Origin: Argentina anserina
Lineage: Eukaryota; Streptophyta; Magnoliopsida; Rosales; Rosaceae
Direction of reading: 5' to 3'
DNA length: 64,000 nucleotides
Assembly: GCF_933775445.1 (NCBI RefSeq)
Contig: NC_065876.1
Location: 15,066,001 to 15,130,000, forward strand
Each line of letters opens with the position of its first letter. Positions within the stretch are counted from its first letter, which is position 1. Positions 60,737 to 64,000 of this stretch are shown here, in pieces. Position numbers and translations under genes: made by a program. The notes under the pieces were generated by a model. That model ran no database searches and was not told the origin of the DNA. It saw nothing but the letters and a program-made list of their open reading frames with translations.

Positions 60737-60818
60737 CTTTTCAAGCAACTCAGTTAAATACTGAATCTCCTGCTTTGTTGTTCTTGATAGATTGTGAGCA
60801 ACATCCATTACATTAGTC
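60737..60818 (-). pseudogene. NNF1-like exon 6, inverted relative to exons 1-5
   Basis: The minus strand reads TNVMDVAHNLSRTTKQEIQY and LTELLEK between a CAG acceptor (60819-60821) and a GTACAC donor (60735-60736). The phase (one base before ACT) fits the two bases left by exon 5, and the protein continues the NNF1 helix as in plant homologues. Its strand is opposite to exons 1-5, so the segment has been flipped, or the assembly is. Confidence 0.72.
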
Positions 60819-60920
60819 CTGCATATAAGTAGTTGTTTAAACAACAAAGTGTGTGTGTATGCATTTAAACACACACACACACACATAGAGGACAGAGCAT
60901 AAGAGGACACCTGCATAGCC

Positions 60921-61227
60921 CTTAAAGTGCGGACGTCTTTGTGTTTTCAGCCGCCCAGCGCCGACGGCGGCGGTTCTCTTGCCGGATGAATAACAACCAT
61001 AAATATATAGCTTATTCTCCATAGTGGAGTCGCAGCAAAACCAGTTTGCAGCCGACTCGATCGAGCTTGAAGTTTTTGCCATTATTGTTGCCAGACCTTT
61101 GATTCTCTATCTTCTTCGCATTCATCTTCATGGAAATGCAGTCCAACACTCCAGCATGTCATTGTTGTTCATCCGGCAAGAGAACCACCACCGTCAGCTG
61201 AAAATGTAGAGACGTCCGCACTTTAAG
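60921..61227. repeat. Imperfect inverted repeat with perfect 17-bp ends
   Basis: CTTAAAGTGCGGACGTC at 60921-60937 is exactly inverted at 61211-61227. The arms stay similar for ~70 bp (TTTTCAGC, GGCGG.GGTTCTCTTGCCGGAT) around a ~160-bp centre. This could be a MITE or a duplicated piece of NNF1-gene DNA. No clear target duplication was seen. Confidence 0.6.
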
Positions 61228-61229
61228 AG

Positions 61230-61735
61230 TGTTGTGTTTTTGGCTCATTGATATAATTTGGAACTGTAGGATTCATTAGAAAAATCTGATTTTAGAATAG
61301 AAATAGGACAACACTGCAGCTTTTCTATAAGCTTTAGGAATGTTGGTCTTTTAGGATTCTATTAGGATTTGTATAATTGACTTGGTCTATTAGGTTAAGG
61401 AGTCCAAAACCATGTTATCGTCAACCCTTTTTGACATAAATAGGAGTTGTATGAGGTTTTCTAAGGATAAGACAGAGAGCACAGAAAACCGGGAGCTAAG
61501 GGTAATAGAGAGATCTAACAAGGGGATGAGAGTAGCATAGGGATTCCAATAAGTGCTTGTAATCAAGTTTTATTCTCCATAGTGCTAGTGATTCTCAAGA
61601 GAGATCAAACAGAGAACATATGCATTGCTGAACCTCGATAAATTTATGTGTTGTGTTTCTGTTTTCAAGTTCATCTGTCAGCTTTGCTTATATCGTAAAG
61701 TACCTAGTAAAAGATCCAGGGGAGTCTACAGAACA
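61230..61735 (+). repeat. 5' LTR of Copia element 4
   Basis: 506 bp, TGTTGTGTTTTTGG...CTACAGAACA. The 3' LTR is outside the window, so age cannot be estimated here. Confidence 0.75.
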
Positions 61736-61769
61736 CGTGGTATCAGAGTGGTTTAAGGTAACTTTGCGA

Positions 61770-62744
61770 TGGAGAACAACAAAGGCTTGGTCGAAGCAGA
61801 AGATGTGAGTACGTCAATTGAGCCCTTCAATGGAAAGACGACTTCATGCTTTGGCAGAGGAAGATGAAACGTGTCCTAATTCAACAAGGTATGTACATGG
61901 TTATTCTCTGGTGAGAGAATAAGGCTAGTGTTATGGCATACAAGGTTTGGCAGAAAATGAATGAGAGGGCAATGAGCTTTATAGAGCTACAACTAGCTGA
62001 TGTTGTATTCCTTGATATATTGGCTAGTGGCGATGAGAATATGAGCAGCAAAGAAACCTGGGATTATCTTGATAAGGTTTATGCGGACAAGGTTCATATT
62101 GGTGAGAATATGGACAACAACAAGACATTGGATATCAAGGAGGTTGATGCGGATAAACTCTTCTTGAAAGATGAACTCTATAGTCTTCAGAGGAAGAAGG
62201 CATGAAGTTGTAGGACCATCTGAATAATTTTCAGATTTGTATTACCAATTTATCAAAGGCGGATGTGAGATTTGAAGTTGAGGAGAAATTACTTTTGCTA
62301 CTAAGTTCTTTATAAGCTTCTTACAAGCATCACATCACCAGACTCGTTTCAGATAAAGATTCTCTCAAGTTTGATGAGATTATTGAGGCCACACATTCTT
62401 ATTCTAAGATGAGTAGCGAGACCAAAAGCTCTCAAGAAGGAGAGGGCAAGGAGAAATGTCAGTTGACGAGCAAGGAGGATAAATTTGGTAACATGGGTAC
62501 TTCACAATCCAAGAAGAAAGGCAAGAAAGGTTGCTTCAAATGTGGTTCAGCCGACCACTTGAAAAGAGACTGCAAAGAAGGGAAGATGAAAGCAAAGGTG
62601 ACGGCAAGAAGTTCAAGCACAGCTAAAGTAGTCATCAGAAAAGAAAAGGATGATTGTGAATTGCTTGTGGTAACGTCCAGCTCCAATGCTTTTAGATATT
62701 GGATTTTGGATACCGGTTATACATTCCACACATGTGCAACCTGA
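61770..62744 (+). pseudogene. Gag and protease pieces of Copia element 4
   Basis: An ATG near 61770 opens MENNKGLVEAEDVSTSIEPF and then loses frame. The stretch 61933-62205 reads UBN2-type Gag (VFLDILASGDENMSSKETWD). The stretch 62409-62744 has the zinc knuckle CFKCGSADHLKRDC at about 62532 and a protease-like site ILDTGYT, where most Copia elements have DSGAS. Several stops and frame changes. Confidence 0.8.
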
Positions 62745-62831
62745 GAATGGTTTGACACATTTGAGAAGACCGGCAGCGGAGAAGTTTTTAGGGAAGATAA
62801 TTCACCGTGTAAGATCCTAGGTATTGGATCA

Positions 62832-63716
62832 GTGAAAATCAAAATGCATGACGAAGCTGTTAGAACACTGGAGAATGTCAGATATATTCCTAAGTTAGGA
62901 AAGAGCTTGATATCTTTCGCTACTTTGGACAAGGCTGGATCTAAGTATAGCGTTAAAGGAGGAAGACTCAAAATAGTCAAGGGATCACTTGTTGTGATAA
63001 AGGGCGACATTAAACCTAACAACTTATACAAGCTTCAAGGGACTACAATAATAGGTGGAGCTGCAACGTCTGCTGAAGCAAATGACAAGACTGAGCAATG
63101 GCATCAAGGCCTAGGGCACATGAGTCAAAGAAAATTGCACGAACTCAACGAGAAAGATAAGGTAGAAGGTGGCAGTTTATGCAAACTTATCTTATGCAAG
63201 GATTTTAGTCATGGGAAACAGAAGGTGACATTCAAGTTGGCAAATTGTGAGGACAAGAGCAAAGAAGTGTTGAATTATATGACCTCAGATGTAGGGAGAT
63301 CGCCACCAGTAAACAAAGGCAAAGAACTGCAAAGTTATATTCACTCAAATGTAGGGAGCTTGACACCAGTAAGGTCTATGGGTAGCTTCAAGATTGTTAC
63401 TTTTCTAAAGGATTTTTCGAGGAATATTTGGGTCTATTATATGAGGGAGAAATCCAAGGTTCTCATCAAGTTTCAGGAGGAGAAAACGGTGGTACAAAAT
63501 CTGAGATGCAGAGAAATCAAGTATTTGAGAAGTAACTGCGGCCGTGAATATATAATGAAAAGGCTCTTACAATTTTGCAAGATTGAAGGAATCACAAGGC
63601 ACATCATGGTGAAGGGGGATCCACAACAAAATTGGGCTGCTGGAAGGATGAAGAAAAGTCTCTTACAGAGAGAAAGAGGCATGTTGCTGCATGCAAGAAA
63701 ACCATACACGTTTTGA
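62832..63716 (+). pseudogene. Pre-integrase and integrase pieces of Copia element 4
   Basis: GAG-pre-integrase WHQGLGHMSQRKLHEL is followed by an integrase-like stretch with SFKIVTFLKDFSRNIWVYYM and KYLRSNCGREYI, where the usual Asp (SDNG) is replaced (SNCG). Next is GDPQQNWAAGRM, with the catalytic region altered. The catalytic residues are therefore lost, even where the frame is open. Confidence 0.8.
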
Positions 63717-64000
63717 GAAGATGCGGTTAACCACACGCGTTACATGGTTAATCAGTCACCATCAAAGGTCTTAGACCTCAAATATGCAGAGGAGGTACGG
63801 TCTAGAGAACCAGCTGGCAATTCAAACTTAAGAATGTTTGGTAGTAGAGTTTTTGTTTGCAAGAAAGAGGTTCTAAGTAGATACATCAATTGTTATGATG
63901 AGACTATGTCGTCCAATGAAGTGCAGACAAGTGAGGTGAAGAAGAAGAAGACTGATGTTGTAGAAGAATTAACAATAGTTCCTCTAACCGAAGGGGTCAT

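Larger units (their letters stand above)
61230..64000 (+). mobile_element. Ty1/Copia element 4, 5' part, continues past the window
   Basis: The 5' LTR (61230-61735) is followed two bases later by TGGTATCAGAG (61738-61748), the initiator-Met-type primer-binding site. Gag, protease and integrase pieces follow in several frames. RT lies beyond the window edge or is missing. The LTR start matches the inverted 70-bp stub at 59035-59104. Confidence 0.85.

Overview
This window is nuclear DNA from a flowering plant. The evidence is intron-split genes with GT-AG junctions, 5'UTR introns, plant-specific families (wall-associated kinase, DUF1218, VEP1/PRISE reductase, DCP5) and dense Copia, hAT, CACTA and PIF/Harbinger remnants. 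The gene content fits a eudicot, possibly a rosid, but I cannot name the species from sequence alone.

Layout. 1-3800: a DUF1218 membrane-protein gene, frameshifted and split by a hAT-like element with an 8-bp target duplication. 5157-11294 (minus): an intact seven-exon DCP5/LSM14-type mRNA-decapping gene. 12195-13815 (minus): a decayed DJ-1/PARK7-like gene with a piece of a wall-associated-kinase gene inside one intron. 14288-17430: an unrecognised exon-like pair, a MITE-like repeat, a dead PIF/Harbinger transposase and CACTA-like repeats. 17860-21894: a hAT-like element carrying four tandem copies of a ~500-bp hairpin unit and a nested solo LTR. 22859-22967: an FBW2-like F-box fragment. 23246-28060: a full-length but mutated Copia element. 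28694-29292: a short CACTA element. 33295-34958: an intact glycerol-3-phosphate transporter-type MFS gene. 35822-44720: an intact ten-exon AP-4 epsilon adaptin gene with a hAT MITE in one intron. 46402-48459: an intact intronless mRNA-capping enzyme, most likely a retrogene. 48597-53651: a second mutated Copia element. 55753-56925 (minus): an intact single-exon PRISE (progesterone 5-beta-reductase/iridoid synthase-like) gene. 57691-60818: an NNF1-like kinetochore gene whose sixth exon lies on the opposite strand, in a segment bounded by inverted Copia LTR ends. 61230-64000: the 5' part of another Copia element, running off the window.

The intact genes are ordinary housekeeping or metabolic genes with no common pathway: mRNA decapping, mRNA capping, vesicle sorting, solute transport and specialised reduction. 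They do not form a cluster. The unusual content is structural: nested transposons with readable target duplications, a capping-enzyme retrogene, a WAK fragment inside a DJ-1 intron, tandem hairpins inside a hAT element, and an exon inversion linked to LTRs. I found no evidence of a new multigene system.
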